Below, piece by piece: positions 40,427-51,757 of a stretch of 64,000 nt of DNA; positions within the stretch are counted from its first letter, which is position 1, and each line of letters starts with the position of its first letter. Both the position numbers and the translations under genes were made by a program. The stretch is taken from the NCBI GenBank assembly GCA_038141705.1, contig JAYQIQ010000004.1:1054001-1118000 (forward strand), read 5' to 3'. Source of the DNA: Eutrophomonas brisbanensis (GTDB taxonomy: Bacteria; Pseudomonadota; Gammaproteobacteria; Burkholderiales; Eutrophovitaceae). The notes under the pieces are model-generated. The model worked only from the letters and a program-made list of their open reading frames with translations. It did no database searches and had not been told where the DNA came from.

Positions 40427-41548
40427 GATTATGACCATAGTAGGTACCAGGCCAGAACTGATCAAGATGAGTCGCGTGATTGCTGAGTTAGATCGCCATA
40501 CTGATCATATTCTTGTGCACACAGGGCAGAACCATGACTACGAACTTAACCAGCTATTTTTTGAAGATCTTGAAATCCGGAAGCCCTTTTTTTTTTGAGG
40601 CTATGGGGGATACTGCAGCTAAAACTATTGCGCGCGTGATTGAAAGAGCCGATGCGGTTTTAGCTTCAGAGCGGCCGGACGCTTTGATGCTCTACGGAGA
40701 CACTAACTCGTGCCTTTCTATCATCCCTGCAAAACGTCGGAAGGTGCCAGTTTTTCACATGGAGGCTGGAAATCGCTGCTTTGACCAGCGCGTACCGGAA
40801 GAACTTAATCGCAAGATCGTAGACCACCTCAGTGATATTAACTTGGTCTTGACCGAGCATGCCAGGCGCTATTTAGAGGCGGAAGGTATTCGGTCCGAGA
40901 CAATCATTAAAACTGGTTCCCATATGAGAGAGGTATTGGATCATTACATGCCTAAGATATTGGCGTCCGATGTGCTCCAGCGGTTGCAACTCGAGCGGAG
41001 ACGCTACTTTGTTTTTAGTGCTCATCGCGAAGAAAATGTAGAATCAGACGAGAACCTAAAGTATCTGCTGCAGACTATTAGCTCACTCGGAAACGTACGA
41101 TATACCTGTAATTGTTTCGACCCACCCAAGAACCCGAAAGCGACTGGATACTTATTCTGGGATGATCTCAGATGGAAGGATCCGGTTTATGAAGCCATTC
41201 GGCTTCTGCGACTATATTAGCCTGCAGATGAATTCATTGTGTGTGGTTTCAGATAGCGGAACAATCACCGAGGAAGCATCTCTTTTAGGCCTACCCGCTG
41301 TAACAATCCGAAATGTTCATGAGCGACCGGAGGGTATGGATGTTGGCACTCTCATCATGGCGGGGCTAAGGAAAGAGGGAGTACTTGACGCAGTTCGAAT
41401 CATAATTGCGCAACAAGAGAGTAGTGCTCGGGCTGGTATAGTGCCAGTAGAAGACTACGAAGTCGCATACGTTTCTAAAAAGATTCTAAGATTAGTTCTT
41501 AGTTATACCGGTTACGTCAATCGGACCACTTGGCGAGAATTCGGCTGA
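40419..41548 (+). CDS. UDP-GlcNAc 2-epimerase family (WbjD/FnlC; UDP-L-FucNAc or L-QuiNAc synthase)
   Basis: Final epimerase of the UDP-L-HexNAc route. MLKIMTIVGTRPELIKMSRV and HTGQNHDYELNQLFFEDL begin the protein; a break in the T run at 40588-40597 joins this to EAMGDTAAKTIARVIE. MLYGDTNSCLS, FHMEAGNRCFDQRVPEE and SDSGTITEEASLLGLPAVTIR are diagnostic; the R-C-F-D-Q-R-V-P segment separates WbjD from WecB. Another break pair lies near 41100-41180. About 376 residues. Ends the contiguous block; a 402-base gap follows. Confidence 0.9.
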
Positions 41549-41950
41549 GGTATATTCATAACACAATTGGTGCCAAGGCATTTTTGGGTGCGCGGCCAAT
41601 GAAGCGCAGAAATATATCGGTAACCGATTTGACGCAAGATTAAACTTGAGGAATCGTAATTTCCAATTTCTCTATTAAAGTTGATTGAGTTGATATTCTG
41701 TGTCATGCAAATTATTTGAGTGGTATTCGTTTCGTCGATGCTGACGATATATTAGCTTGTAATTTATTTTGAGTCATTGCCAGTTAAGAAATTCGGGGCA
41801 TCCCTCATCGCTAATGATAATTTTTGTAGTGGTTCTAATGCTCGATTACTATCACCCAGTCATCATCGCGTGAGCTTATTAATGTGTAACGATGCATGGT
41901 AAACTTTACCAATTGCTTTCAAAACCTTTAGAGCTAATCTCGTATCAAGC
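41549..41950. other. AT-rich gap before the initiating transferase
   Basis: 402 bases without a supported gene; short frames on either strand lack ribosome sites and motifs. I see no hairpin-plus-T terminator, no repeat and no clear promoter. It may hold a promoter for 41951-43027. Confidence 0.45.
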
Positions 41951-43027
41951 ATGTCTGCACTAATTGTCTCTTTTACTGTTAGCTTATTGATAAATATCGT
42001 AGTCTTGCGATTTCTAGCCCCTCGAATAGATTTAATCAATGATTCGCATCTTGATGGTGTTCAGAAAGTCCATACGAGATCAGTACCTCGTGTCGGTGGT
42101 GTCGGTGTTTTTCTGGGGATGTCTGCTGGTTTAATTTCTAGAGCTTATGGAGAACAAATTGTAAGCGTGTTTGGTGCCTTGTTGACGCTTTCAGCCTTGC
42201 CAGTTTTCTGCGTAGGATTTGTCGAAGATCTAATAAAAAAGTTAGCATCGCGATTAGGTTATTGCTTACGATATTGTCCACTGTAATAGCCGGAGTAATT
42301 ATGGGGGCTTGGCTCCTAGCCTTCAAATGTTTGCTATTGATCATTTAATGATCAGTTACCCCATTATTGCAATTGTAGTGACTTGTTTCGCGGTGACTGG
42401 GGTAGTCAATTCTGTAAATATTATCGATGGCTATAACGGAATCAGTGGTGTGGTGAGTATTATGATTCTGAGTGGTTTGGCGTATGTAGCGTTTTCTCTA
42501 GATGATCAGGAAATATTAATTGCCGCATTCGTTATGATGGGGGTATTCTTGGTTTTCTAATTTTTAATTATCCACTAGGTTAGTATTTCTTGGTGATGGT
42601 GGAGCTTATTTGATTGGATTTTGATAGCTGAGTTATCGGTTTTGTTGACCGTTCGGCACCCTGAGGTTTCCAAATGGTTTCCTTTTTTACTTTGTTTTTA
42701 TCCCATTTGCGAGCTTTTGTTTACCATTTTCCGTCGCGCTTTTTCTTAAAAACCAAAATTAATCACCCTGATGCATCTCATCTCCACCATCTAATTTATA
42801 AGGGAATTTTGACCCTGCTTGGCCGTAGCCGAGACAATATTCACAAACAACTAGGAAATTCGCTAACTGCTCCTTGCCTTTGGGTTCTCTCAGCGTTTGC
42901 TGTAATTCCGGCAATTGTATTTTGGGATAACGTTTGGGCGCTTCGGGGTTTTTCATGTTTATTTATCACAATTTATATAGCTATATACTCTAGGTTGTGG
43001 AAAAGGTTTGGACAATTTCATCGCTGA
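41951..43027 (+). CDS. Undecaprenyl-phosphate sugar-1-phosphate transferase, WecA/WbpL type
   Basis: Polytopic enzyme that starts glycan synthesis by moving HexNAc-1-phosphate to undecaprenyl phosphate. N-terminal RIDLINDSHLDGVQKVHTRSVPRVGG carries the substrate loop, VGFVEDLIKK the first acidic motif, VNSVNIIDGYNGISG the N-x-x-D-G-x-N-G motif. After breaks (about 42230, 42330, 42560, 42600, 42745) FLGDGGAYLIGF gives the catalytic-loop GD and INHPDASHLHHLIYKG the H-x-H-H motif. It is the last gene of the locus and would define its first sugar (GlcNAc, QuiNAc or FucNAc). Confidence 0.85.
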
Positions 43028-43176
43028 TTTTCTGAAATTAAGAAGTGTTATAGGCGCTTACTTTTGAAACGCTAGCGGTTTTTAGGCGAATTCAGTGGCG
43101 ATGCCAAATTTTGTAAATACGTATCTTGAATTAAAACTCGAAGTACTTGCATTGGTTGTAATAAGAAATAATCGCG

Positions 43177-44445
43177 ATGGAAACGTTAGGTTCAGGTATT
43201 TTTTGCTTAGGATTAAATCATCGAACGGCTCCATTGGCTGTTCGAGAGAGGGTCTCGTTCGATCCCCGGGATCTGACCCGATTAATGGCTGAAGTTTCAT
43301 CTGCGGCGGGTCTTGATGAGTTAACAATGTTGTCGACTTGTAATCGAACCGAGATTTACTTCTGTGGACAGGGTCATCATGAGGTCGCTGAATGGTTGCT
43401 ATCGTTTAGTGAGTTAGATAAATCCGTGTTGACCCCGCACCTTTATTTTTACCAAGGTATTGAGGTTATTCGCCACTCTGCGCGGGTTGCCAGTGGACTC
43501 GATTCCATGGTGCTCGGTGAGACACAGATTGTTGGTCAGATCAAGGATGCGTATCGAGGGCGAGAGATCTTGGAGTGGTTGGTTCGTATCTTTCGAAAGT
43601 ATTTGATATCAGTTTCTCAATTTGTAAAGAGGTAAGATCAAAGACTGAAATAGGCGCACACTCTATATCGCTTGCTTCAGCCGCTTTGAAGATTGTTCAG
43701 TCGATATACCCAGCTACAGCTGATAAGCAAATTTTGTTTTTTGGTGCTGGGGATATGATTAGGCTATGTGCTAATCATTTTCTGCAAACAAAGTTCTCAC
43801 GAGCTTGTTTCGCTAATCGAACTATAAGTCGGGCCACGGATCTGGCGGAGCGTTACGGGGGTCTGCTGTGGGCTTGGAGGTGGCTCTAGATCAGTTATGT
43901 GAATTTGATGTTCTGGTTTCCTGCACAGCAAGTCCAGTTCCTTTGGTCGGTAAGGGAGCATTCGAGCGTGCGTTGAAAATCAGAAAACACAAACCTTTAG
44001 TTGTATTCGACTTGGCTGTGCCGAGGGATATCGAGCCGAGTGTGGGAAGCCTGGATGACGTATTTTTATTTTCCATTGATGATTTGTCAGAGATTACAAA
44101 TCAAAATTTACAAAATAGGGAAGCGGCTATATCAGCCGCTGAGAAAATTATTGAGGACGGTGTCTCGGCCTTCTCTAATTGGCTCAGTGTGCGCGCGAGG
44201 CAGTCCCAGTACTGAAAAATTTTAGAGAATTTGGTGACGAACTTGTCAATACTGAGATGGTTAAGTCTCTCGCGGTTAAAGAACTGTCAGATGATCCCGA
44301 AAGAGTTATTAAAGCAATGTCTCATTCAATAAAAAACAAATTTTTGGATCGACCCAGCCGTGTACTTAACCGCTCCACTGGCGATGAACGTAGGCGCTTA
44401 ATGGAGGCTTTAGTCAAGCTGTTCGAGCTGGAAGTTAAAGAATGA
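43177..44445 (+). CDS. hemA: Glutamyl-tRNA reductase
   Basis: Reduces glutamyl-tRNA to glutamate-1-semialdehyde, the first step of tetrapyrrole synthesis. LGLNHRTAPLAVRERVSF, the catalytic cysteine in MLSTCNRTEIYF (about residue 51) and ASGLDSMVLGETQIVGQIKDAY are conserved. FFGAGDM marks the NADPH domain, and the C-terminal dimerisation helix ends LFELEVKE. Breaks lie near 43555, 43865 and 44205. Length about 420. Its stop overlaps the prfA ATG (ATGA). Confidence 0.95.
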
Positions 44446-45520
44446 AAGATTCAACAAGAGAAAAGCTAGAGAAACTCAGTTTTCGATTTGATGAGTTAAA
44501 TGCAATGATGAGTACAGAAAATGCCACGAGTGACATGTCGTTATTTCGAGAGTGGACGAAAGAGCACTCCGAGATCCAACCAATTGTCGACAACTTTCGA
44601 ACTTACCAGAAGTTTTTAGTGGATCGAAATATTGAGGAGTTGCTGTGCGATGTGGAAATGGCCGAGTATGCGTGAGAGAGGAAATACAGAATATTCAGGG
44701 AAAATTATCTAGCTTGGAGGATGATATCAATGTAGCTCTTTTACCCAAAGATCCTAACGATAGCCGTAACATCTTTTTGGAGATCCGCGCTGGTACAGGC
44801 GGTGATGAGTCAGCTCTTTTTGCGGGTGATCTTTTTCAGGATGTACAGCCGTTGCGTGCTGAAAGGACTGGTTGGAAAGTTGATCTTATTTCGCAGAGCT
44901 ACTCTGATTTGGGGGGTATAAGGAGGTTATTATCAAAATCAGTGGCCAGGAGGTATTCGCAAGGGCTTAAGTTTGAATCTGGCGGACATCGAGTGCAGCG
45001 AGTTCCTGAGACCGAGACCCAAGGACGGGTTCATACCAGTGCCTGTACTGTGGCCGTAATGCCGGAAGCTGACGAGGTCGAGGAAGTGAAAATAAATCCG
45101 GCTGACGTCAGAATTGACACTTTTAGAGCATCGGGCGCTGGCGGACAGCATGTTAATAAGACCGACTCTGCGATACGAGTCACGCATTTGCCAACCGGTA
45201 TTGTGGTGGAGTGCCAAGATGATCGATCTCAGCACAAGAATAAAGCTCAAGCATTGTCTGTTCTAGCGGCTCGAATCAATGATCTTCAGATTCGGGAGCG
45301 ACAACAAAAAGAGGCCGCCACTAGAAAAACGCTTGTTGGAAGTGGAGACAGGTCAGAGCGAATAAGAACCTATAACTTCCCGCAGGGCCGAGTGACTGAT
45401 CACCGTATAAATTTGACTCTTTACAAGTTGAGTCAAGTAATGGAGGGTGAGCTCGACGAAATCGTAATGTCGTTACGCACAGAGCACCAAGCTGAATTGT
45501 TAGCCAGTCAAGCTGGTTAA
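44442..45520 (+). CDS. prfA: Peptide chain release factor 1
   Basis: Recognises UAA/UAG and triggers peptide release. The GGQ motif is in RASGAGGQHVNKTDSA. RVPETETQGRVHTSACTVAVMPE and the end VMSLRTEHQAELLASQ are typical. A break near 44668 separates the N-terminal helical domain; about 359 residues overall. It is coupled to hemA upstream and followed closely by prmC, whose product methylates the GGQ glutamine. Confidence 0.96.
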
Positions 45521-45529
45521 GTTACTTTG

Positions 45530-46384
45530 ATGTTTAGACTTGTTTTGTTTCGCGAAAAAGCTGGAGAGCTTGCTGAAGTGCTGTGTTTGAGTGATGAGGA
45601 CTCTAAGCGCGAAGTTCTAACGATCTTTTCGAAGGCTAGTAACCTAAATAAGTTAGAGTTGCTGATGAATCCAAGTCATTTCGAAGATCAAAAGTACGTC
45701 GAGAATTTTGATTGTTTATTTCGCAGAAGATTAACTGGTGAGCCGCTTCCGCTTATAACTGGAGAAATCGAGTTCTATGGATTGTGCTTTCAAGTCACCC
45801 CAGATGTTTTGATACCGCGATCCGATAGTGAGACACTAATTGATAGCTTACTCGCAAGAGTCGGTGATTCTGAAGGTAAAACTTTGTTAGAGCTCGGGGT
45901 TGGTAGCGGGATACTCTCGATTACGGCTTTAAAACATATTGCTGGGTTGGAGGTGGTGGCAACAGATATTTCTAGTGCTGCGATTAGGGTTGCGACTAGG
46001 AACGTAGACAAAATTCTAGGGAATCCCGAAAGTATCCGGTTTTTAATCGGCGACTGGTTCTATCCAGTGACGGGTCGCTTTGACTTCGTTATTTCTAATC
46101 CGCCTTATATTGCTGAGGGAGATGTCCATCTGCAAGACGTATCCATGGGTTTCGAACCAAAAATAGCTCTTACTTCGGGGCCAGATGGTTTTCGGGATTT
46201 ATCTTTGATTATCGAAAAAAGCCCGGAGTATCTGAATTCGGGTGGATGGTTAATTCTCGAGCATGGTTTTGATCAATCGAGTCGGGTTACTGCAGCGATG
46301 AGAGAGGCTGGTTTCGAAGAGATTTTTACTGACTACGACCTGGGCGGAAGGCCCCGCGTTAGTGGTGGTAAAATGCCGACCTAG
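45530..46384 (+). CDS. prmC: Release factor glutamine N5-methyltransferase
   Basis: SAM-dependent enzyme that methylates the GGQ glutamine of RF1 and RF2. Class I methyltransferase motif LLELGVGSGILSI near residue 112, catalytic NPPYI in FVISNPPYIAEGD near residue 188, and the C-terminal GGRPRVSGGK. The N-terminal helical substrate-binding domain contains RRLTGEPLPLITGEIEFYG. ATG 45530 is preferred over TTG 45527 just before it. Frame intact. Nine bases after prfA. Confidence 0.95.
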   Translation: MFRLVLFREKAGELAEVLCLSDEDSKREVLTIFSKASNLNKLELLMNPSHFEDQKYVENFDCLFRRRLTGEPLPLITGEIEFYGLCFQVTPDVLIPRSDSETLIDSLLARVGDSEGKTLLELGVGSGILSITALKHIAGLEVVATDISSAAIRVATRNVDKILGNPESIRFLIGDWFYPVTGRFDFVISNPPYIAEGDVHLQDVSMGFEPKIALTSGPDGFRDLSLIIEKSPEYLNSGGWLILEHGFDQSSRVTAAMREAGFEEIFTDYDLGGRPRVSGGKMPT

Positions 46385-46421
46385 GGTAATTTTAGATATA
46401 TAAAAAGGGATGCGAGAGGAA

Positions 46422-46732
46422 ATGGATACTAACGAGGTCATAAAGAAACAGATTTCTGAGAATGCGGTTGTGTTGTATATGAAGGGATCGCCGGAGGCCC
46501 GATGTGTGGTTTTTCGGCAGCGGCTGTGCAAATATTAGAAGCATGTGGTGCGGAGGATGTTGCAACAGTTAACGTCCTAGCCGATGAGGAGATTCGTCAA
46601 GGAATCAAAGAGTTTTCTCAATGGCCAACTATTCCCCAACTCTATGTGAATGGAGAATTCGTTGGGGGTGCAGATATCATGCGCGAAATGTATCAATCGG
46701 GAGAGTTACAAAAACTTTTTGGAAAGTCGTAA
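46422..46732 (+). CDS. grxD: Monothiol glutaredoxin (Grx4 type)
   Basis: Fe-S cluster-binding glutaredoxin with the CGFS site. MDTNEVIKKQISENAVVLYMKGSPE then, after a break near 46495, MCGFSAAAVQILEACG; WPTIPQLYVNGEFVGGADI and the ELQKLFG end are typical. About 104 residues. ATG 46422 is preferred to the in-frame ATG 46410 because of ribosome-site distance. A terminator follows immediately. Confidence 0.93.
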
Positions 46733-46733
46733 T

Positions 46734-46764
46734 AAAAAAACCAGCAGATGCTGGTTTTTTTTTG
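46734..46764 (+). terminator. Terminator between convergent grxD and dsbB
   Basis: AAACCAGCA and TGCTGGTTT pair around GA with A residues before and T residues after, so it can act in both directions. Confidence 0.9.
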
Positions 46765-46780
46765 ATAAAGACGTTGTCTA

Positions 46781-47263
46781 TTATTTTCTTGATACTAGAA
46801 TTGTAGTAGACAGGATTGTTACCACGGCAAACCAGATAAGCGACCACTCGGCGATGCTCAATCCCAAAAAGCTCCACAGTACCTGAGAGCAGTCTCCCGT
46901 TCCTCTAAATATCATTGGAAGGGCTTCTCCGACGGGAAACGTATTGACCATAAATTCGAGGTCTGCACCGCAATCAAATACTTTTGGGGGATAATGCTCG
47001 AGCCAAACATGTCGAGTGGCAATCGAGGCTCCCGTCAAAGAGAAAATTCCTACTGCACCTCCAAATACTTTAGTTGAAATTTTTGAATTCGCAAATAGGG
47101 TGGCGAATAGTGAGAGTATCCCGCACAAAATAAACGCATATCTTTGTAAGATGCACATGGGGCAGGGAATCAATCCCTCCTTATGTTGAAGATATAGCCC
47201 AAAAGAGATTAGTCCAAGGCACAGCAAAAATATCAAGCTAAATTTTCTTCTCTGAGTATTCAT
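46781..47263 (-). CDS. dsbB: Disulfide bond formation protein B
   Basis: Inner-membrane enzyme that re-oxidises DsbA and passes electrons to quinone. 160 residues with four helices. First periplasmic cysteine pair CPMC (about residues 34-37), following QHKEGLIP and followed by LQRYAF with the quinone-contact arginine. The second pair is C-GADLEFMVNTFP...GDCSQVLW. Frame intact. Likely partner of the DsbA at 3287-3925. Confidence 0.93.
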   Translation of the reverse strand: MNTQRRKFSLIFLLCLGLISFGLYLQHKEGLIPCPMCILQRYAFILCGILSLFATLFANSKISTKVFGGAVGIFSLTGASIATRHVWLEHYPPKVFDCGADLEFMVNTFPVGEALPMIFRGTGDCSQVLWSFLGLSIAEWSLIWFAVVTILSTTILVSRK

Positions 47264-47307
47264 ATCTTTAAAATTAAAGTGCCTTATTTTCTTTGTTTTT
47301 CATCGAA

Positions 47308-48704
47308 CTAATTCTTCAGTAGAGCTCTTCGTGCTGAGGCGATAGATCGTTTCACCTGAGCAGGGCTAGTCCCACCAGGGTGATTTCTAGATCTGAGTGC
47401 GTTTGTGAGGGTGAGCATTCGAAGCACGCTATGCGTCAGTCTTTTATCAATTTTTACTGCGTCCGTAAGCGGCAGATTGGACAACTCAACTCCCAATTTT
47501 TCTGCGTGTTGTACTGCTCTGGCTACTATTTCGTGGGACTCTCTAAATGGGACCCCAGACGCACAAGTTCGTCTGCCAAATCTGTAGCGGTTGAATAGCC
47601 GCGGGCTGCTGCTGCTTCCATCGCCGAGGCATCAACCTCAATCCCTTTGACCAGATCAGCATAAATTGTCAGTGTTTCTAAAACCGTTCTAGCGCAATCA
47701 AAAAGAGGTTCTTTGTCTTCCTGGTTATCCTTGTTATAAGCCAGTGGTTGGCCTTTCATGAGGGTTAATAGCGACATTAAATGGCCATAGGTGCGGCCAG
47801 TCTTCCCTCTGACGAGTTCTGGTACATCAGGATTTTTTTTCTGAGGCATCATCGATGAGCCAGTACAAAACCTATCGGCGAGTTTTACAAACCCAAATTG
47901 TTGACTCATCCAAATAATAATTTCCTCAGATAGTCTCGAAAAATGCATCATCAATAGTGAGGTGTTTGAGCAAAACTCGATCGCAAAATCGCGATCTGAC
48001 ACTGCATCAAGCGAATTCTCGCAAATCCCATCGAAGTTCAGCAGCTTCGCTACGCGTGCTCTATCTATGGGAAAAGTAGTACCTGCCAATGCCCCACTAC
48101 CAAGTGGTAGTCTATTGACTCTTTTTCTGAGTTCACTAAATCTCGCTTTATCTCGATTAGTCATTTCGAAGTAGGCCATTAGGTGATGTCCTAATGAGAC
48201 TGGCTGAGCCACCTGCAGGTGAGTGAATCCTGGCATTACTGTATCCACGTGTTTCTCAGCTAGATTTAAAAGGTTTCTTTGGAATACCGATAGCAGCTTG
48301 ACTATTTCGTCAATAACATCGCGAAGATAGAGTCGAATGTCAGTCGCAACCTGATCGTTTCTGGACCTCGCAGTGTGGAGTTTTTTTCCCGCATCCCCAA
48401 TTAACTGGGTCAATCTATGTTCAATGTTTAAGTGAATATCCTCTTTCTCGATGGACCACTTGAAGGAGCCACTTGAAATTTCACTGGATATCTGCGACAT
48501 CCCTTTTTTGATATCAGAGAAGTCTTTCTTGGAAATTATTTTCTTCTCTTGTAGCATTTGGGCATGGGCTAGGGAGCCTTTGATATCGTATGGCGCTAAG
48601 ACATGATCAAAGCTTATTGAGGCGGTGTATCTTTGCACCAACTCATCAACTGGTTCATTAAATCTACCAGACCAATTTTTACTGTTCTTTTTAGAGCTTG
48701 GCAT
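47308..48704 (-). CDS. argH: Argininosuccinate lyase
   Basis: Last step of arginine synthesis, releasing fumarate. SGRFNEPVDELVQRYTASI, TARSRNDQVATDIRLYLRD, the catalytic serine loop GSSMMPQKKNPD and AYNKDNQEDKEPLFD are diagnostic. A break near 47560 links LADELVRLG to VPFRESHEIVARAVQHAEKLG and the end SIASARRALLKN. About 465 residues. Divergent from hemC. Confidence 0.96.
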
Positions 48705-48916
48705 AGCAACTTTTTTTCATTCGATAAACGCTGATAATCCGTGCGAGATTTGTAGCTTTGGTAAAAGGTTGAACCTTCTCCCGACGATGTAATGAGACAG
48801 GTCTTCAATCAGATGCGCTGGGAGAGGCTTTTTCACTAAGTATAAATCAGGTTTCACGGTATCATTACACATATTTCATAAAGATTTCTATTTAGATTTA
48901 TCAGTCGGTCGCGTCT

Positions 48917-48933
48917 CTGGGTCTAAAGCCCAG
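48917..48933 (+). other. Short stem-loop in the hemC leader
   Basis: CTGGG and CCCAG pair around a 7-base loop, 36 bases before the hemC start. No T run follows, so it is not a terminator; a regulatory role is only possible. The rest of 48705-48969 shows no gene. Confidence 0.3.
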
Positions 48934-48969
48934 CTTAGAGAGGCTTCCATTGAGCCGTTGGAGTATTAA

Positions 48970-49892
48970 TTGGAAAAACTTGTAATTGCTACTCGAGAGA
49001 GCCCGTTAGCGCTTTGGCAGGCCAACTATGTTCGGGACTTGTTAGTTGGACGCTTCCCGAAATTACACGTTGAGCTTCTAGGAATGACGACTGAGGGAGA
49101 TCGAGAACTTGGTCAATCGCTTGCAAAAATTGGAGGTAAGGGACTTTTTATCAAGGAGCTAGAAGCAAGTATGCTAGACGGGCGTGCTCACCTAGCGGTT
49201 CATTCCATGAAGGATGTCCCCGTTCAACTTCCCCCGGGTTTTGTTTGCCGGCGATATTGGCGCGCGATGAGGCGCGTGATGCCTTCGTATCTAATACGTA
49301 TAAAAATTTATCGGACCTGCCTTCTGGTGCCGTGGTAGGGACTTCAAGTCTCAGGAGATCCAGTCAACTCGTAGCTCAATTTCCGTATTTAGTGTTTAAA
49401 CCACTGCGAGGCAACCTACAGACTCGTCTTGGAAAGTTAGATGGTGGTCACTTTGACGCAATTATCCTTGCCGCGGCGGGACTCAAGAGACTCGGACTTT
49501 CCCAGAGAATCACAGCCTACTTATCGATCGAGCACTGTGTTCCCGCGGTCGGCCAGGGAGCTTTGGGAATTGAGTGTCTCTCGGATAATTCAGATGTTAT
49601 TGAGTTGGTATCTCAATTGAATGAGCCCAATATCCAATTTTGTGTGGACTTAGAGAGAGCCTTCTCCCTTCGCTTATCGGGCTCCTGTACGACTCCGTTA
49701 GGCGCTTACGCAGAGCTGACGCGGCAGGGCCTGAGCTTTGGTGCGATCCTGGCGACTCCGGATGGTTCGAAGCTATTAAAAGAGTCGGGGTCCTGCGGGA
49801 TCGACAAAGTCGCAGCATTTGGGTTGATAGATTCCCTGGTACGGAAGATGTATGACTCGGGCGCTCAAGAGATCCTTGATAGTTTGGCTTAG
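48970..49892 (+). CDS. hemC: Porphobilinogen deaminase (hydroxymethylbilane synthase)
   Basis: Joins four porphobilinogens into hydroxymethylbilane. TTG 48970 gives EKLVIATRESPLALWQANYV. Then KIGGKGLFIKELE, HSMKDVPVQLP, VVGTSSLRRSSQL and the dipyrromethane-cofactor cysteine in LSGSCTTPLGAYA. One break near 49245. About 307 residues. First gene of hemC-hemD-hemX-hemY, 18 bases before hemD. Confidence 0.95.
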
Positions 49893-49909
49893 TCAGAGGG
49901 TAAAGCTCG

Positions 49910-50678
49910 GTGACCAAAAATCCAGTCGTGCTTATTACTAGACCCAAAGAGATATCAGGCGCACTTGAGAAGCGTTTATCTGAGTTTGGAATTGGAACTT
50001 ATACCTACTCCCCAATCGAGATCCTTCCATTGGAAGCTACCGATCAATTGATGGAGACGGTTGTCAAAGATGTCGATATCGTTATATTTGTTAGTCCCAT
50101 ATCAGTTGAAATGGGGTTTGGAATAATCTCAAAGTTCATACATGATGATCCGAGTAGGCAGATTGTTGCAGCTGTTGGAAGGTCTACTGCATCGGTTTTA
50201 AAAAGTTTCGGTGTCTCTGAGGTGATATCTCCTGTTGATGGTTCTGGTGCCGATGCTTTAGTGAATAATCTGGTTACGAACCACGTATTGATAGATAAAA
50301 ATGTCTTAGTCGTGCATGGTGAAGGGGGGTGGGGAGAATATTGCTACTGGCCTATCCGGGAAAGTTAAAAAAATTAATCGATTTGTCTGTTACAAGAGTG
50401 TAGTGAACTCGGAACCTTTTTCGGATGTAGTCAAGATGTTTGGTGATAGGCTGATCTCGGGGTGGACTGCAACTAGCCGAGGTATTCTTGCTCAGATGCT
50501 CTCGTTGGACGCAGAGCATGGAATGGATCTCACGAATTTTCCCTTATTTGTAAATCATCATTTGATCGCAAGTGATGCGGCAAACGCGGGTGCAAAAACG
50601 ATAATCGATTGTGCCAACGCGACTGACCAGATGGCTGAATGTATCAGTGACTGGTTCAAACTGAGTGAAGTAAGTTAA
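49910..50678 (+). CDS. hemD: Uroporphyrinogen-III synthase
   Basis: Closes and inverts ring D of hydroxymethylbilane. The family is poorly conserved; VLITRPKEISGALEKRLSEFG, DIVIFVSPISVEMGF and VAAVGRSTASVL are the recognisable N-terminal blocks. After a break near 50330, FVCYKSVVNSEPFSD and GWTATSRGILAQML follow. GTG 49910. About 256 residues. Position between hemC and hemX supports the call. Confidence 0.87.
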
Positions 50679-50683
50679 GTTTT

Positions 50684-51732
50684 ATGTCAAACATGACTAA
50701 AGAAAGTAATCAACCAACGGAGCCTCAAAATCCTCTAAGCAGTGGTATTAGTCAGGCAAACCGTTTCTCCAAAGCGCGGGTTGTCATGGCTGCCCTTATT
50801 GTTCTCATTGTTGCAATTTTTGCTTTTACTTTTTTATGCTACAGATCTTCAAGAGCAACTAACTCAGAAAAAAAATGAAATTCATAGCTTGTCTACTCGC
50901 CTTGATAGTCTAGAGAAAGATACCTCGGGTGAATTTGAGGATCTCAATCGAAGACTAGCCGCACTTCAATCTTCTGAGCAGAAAATAGAAGATCGCATTG
51001 AAAAGAATTTTAATTGGGGAAGCTTAGAAGCTCGTTATGAGAAAGAATTGCGCCTCGCGTCGCTAATCAATCTTCGTCGTTTAATTACTTTGGTTGTTTC
51101 GGCCCGATTCAGTTCAAGCACATCGGGAGCTTTGGCTGCTCAACTAGAAAAAGATTTTGAAAGAATATCCGATAAGTGATATTGAGTTATCTGAATTAAA
51201 AGCCCTTGCGCAAAGCGATTTGTCACGTTTTCAAAAGGAACATCAAGAAAAATATATTGCAATGATGAGTGATATTGATGCCCTGGGTAAGAAGTTAGAC
51301 CAGCTTGAGCGAAAAGCGGTGGTACTGAATGATCAAGCGTTTGATTCGAAGATGCCTCGCACTGGGTGGTTTGATTCGCTAACAGAGAAATTCAAAGGCC
51401 TCGCAAACTCCCTCCTGACTGTAAAGCGGATCGATACCGGCGCTATTTCTCAAGAAATTGATGGAATTCAGAAAACTAGGAATTCAAAGATTACTCAGCT
51501 ATTCGAAATGGTAAGACTTTCGGTTTTGGTCGCTGACCTACAGCTTTTTCGGGGCACAACGCAGGACTTGCGTATCTTTGTAACAGAACAATATGATGTC
51601 AATAACGTAATGGCGAAGGATGTAATTTTTCGTATACAACAGTTCGATCAGTCGTCCGTTTTTGTTTTGTCTCCTTTCGAGGCCACACTCAAAAAAATAG
51701 ATCAGCTGATAGCGGCATCCATAAATCCTTAG
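50684..51732 (+). CDS. hemX: HemX family membrane protein
   Basis: Often annotated as uroporphyrin-III C-methyltransferase, but HemX lacks the methyltransferase motifs and its role is uncertain. Short cytoplasmic N-terminus, one membrane helix (KARVVMAALIVLIVAIFAF, about residues 28-48), then a coiled coil (NEIHSLSTRLDSLEKD; FEDLNRRLAALQSSEQKIEDRI) and a periplasmic domain ending TLKKIDQLIAASINP. Breaks near 50848 and 51160. About 350 residues. Confidence 0.85.
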
Positions 51733-51757
51733 GTAACTTTTTGGTTTTTCGTAAAAA

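Noticed and set aside
41512..41706. 64-codon minus-strand frame in the gap before the WecA-type gene
   Set aside because: No ribosome site, no hydrophobic or conserved feature, and it runs into the opposite-strand epimerase end.
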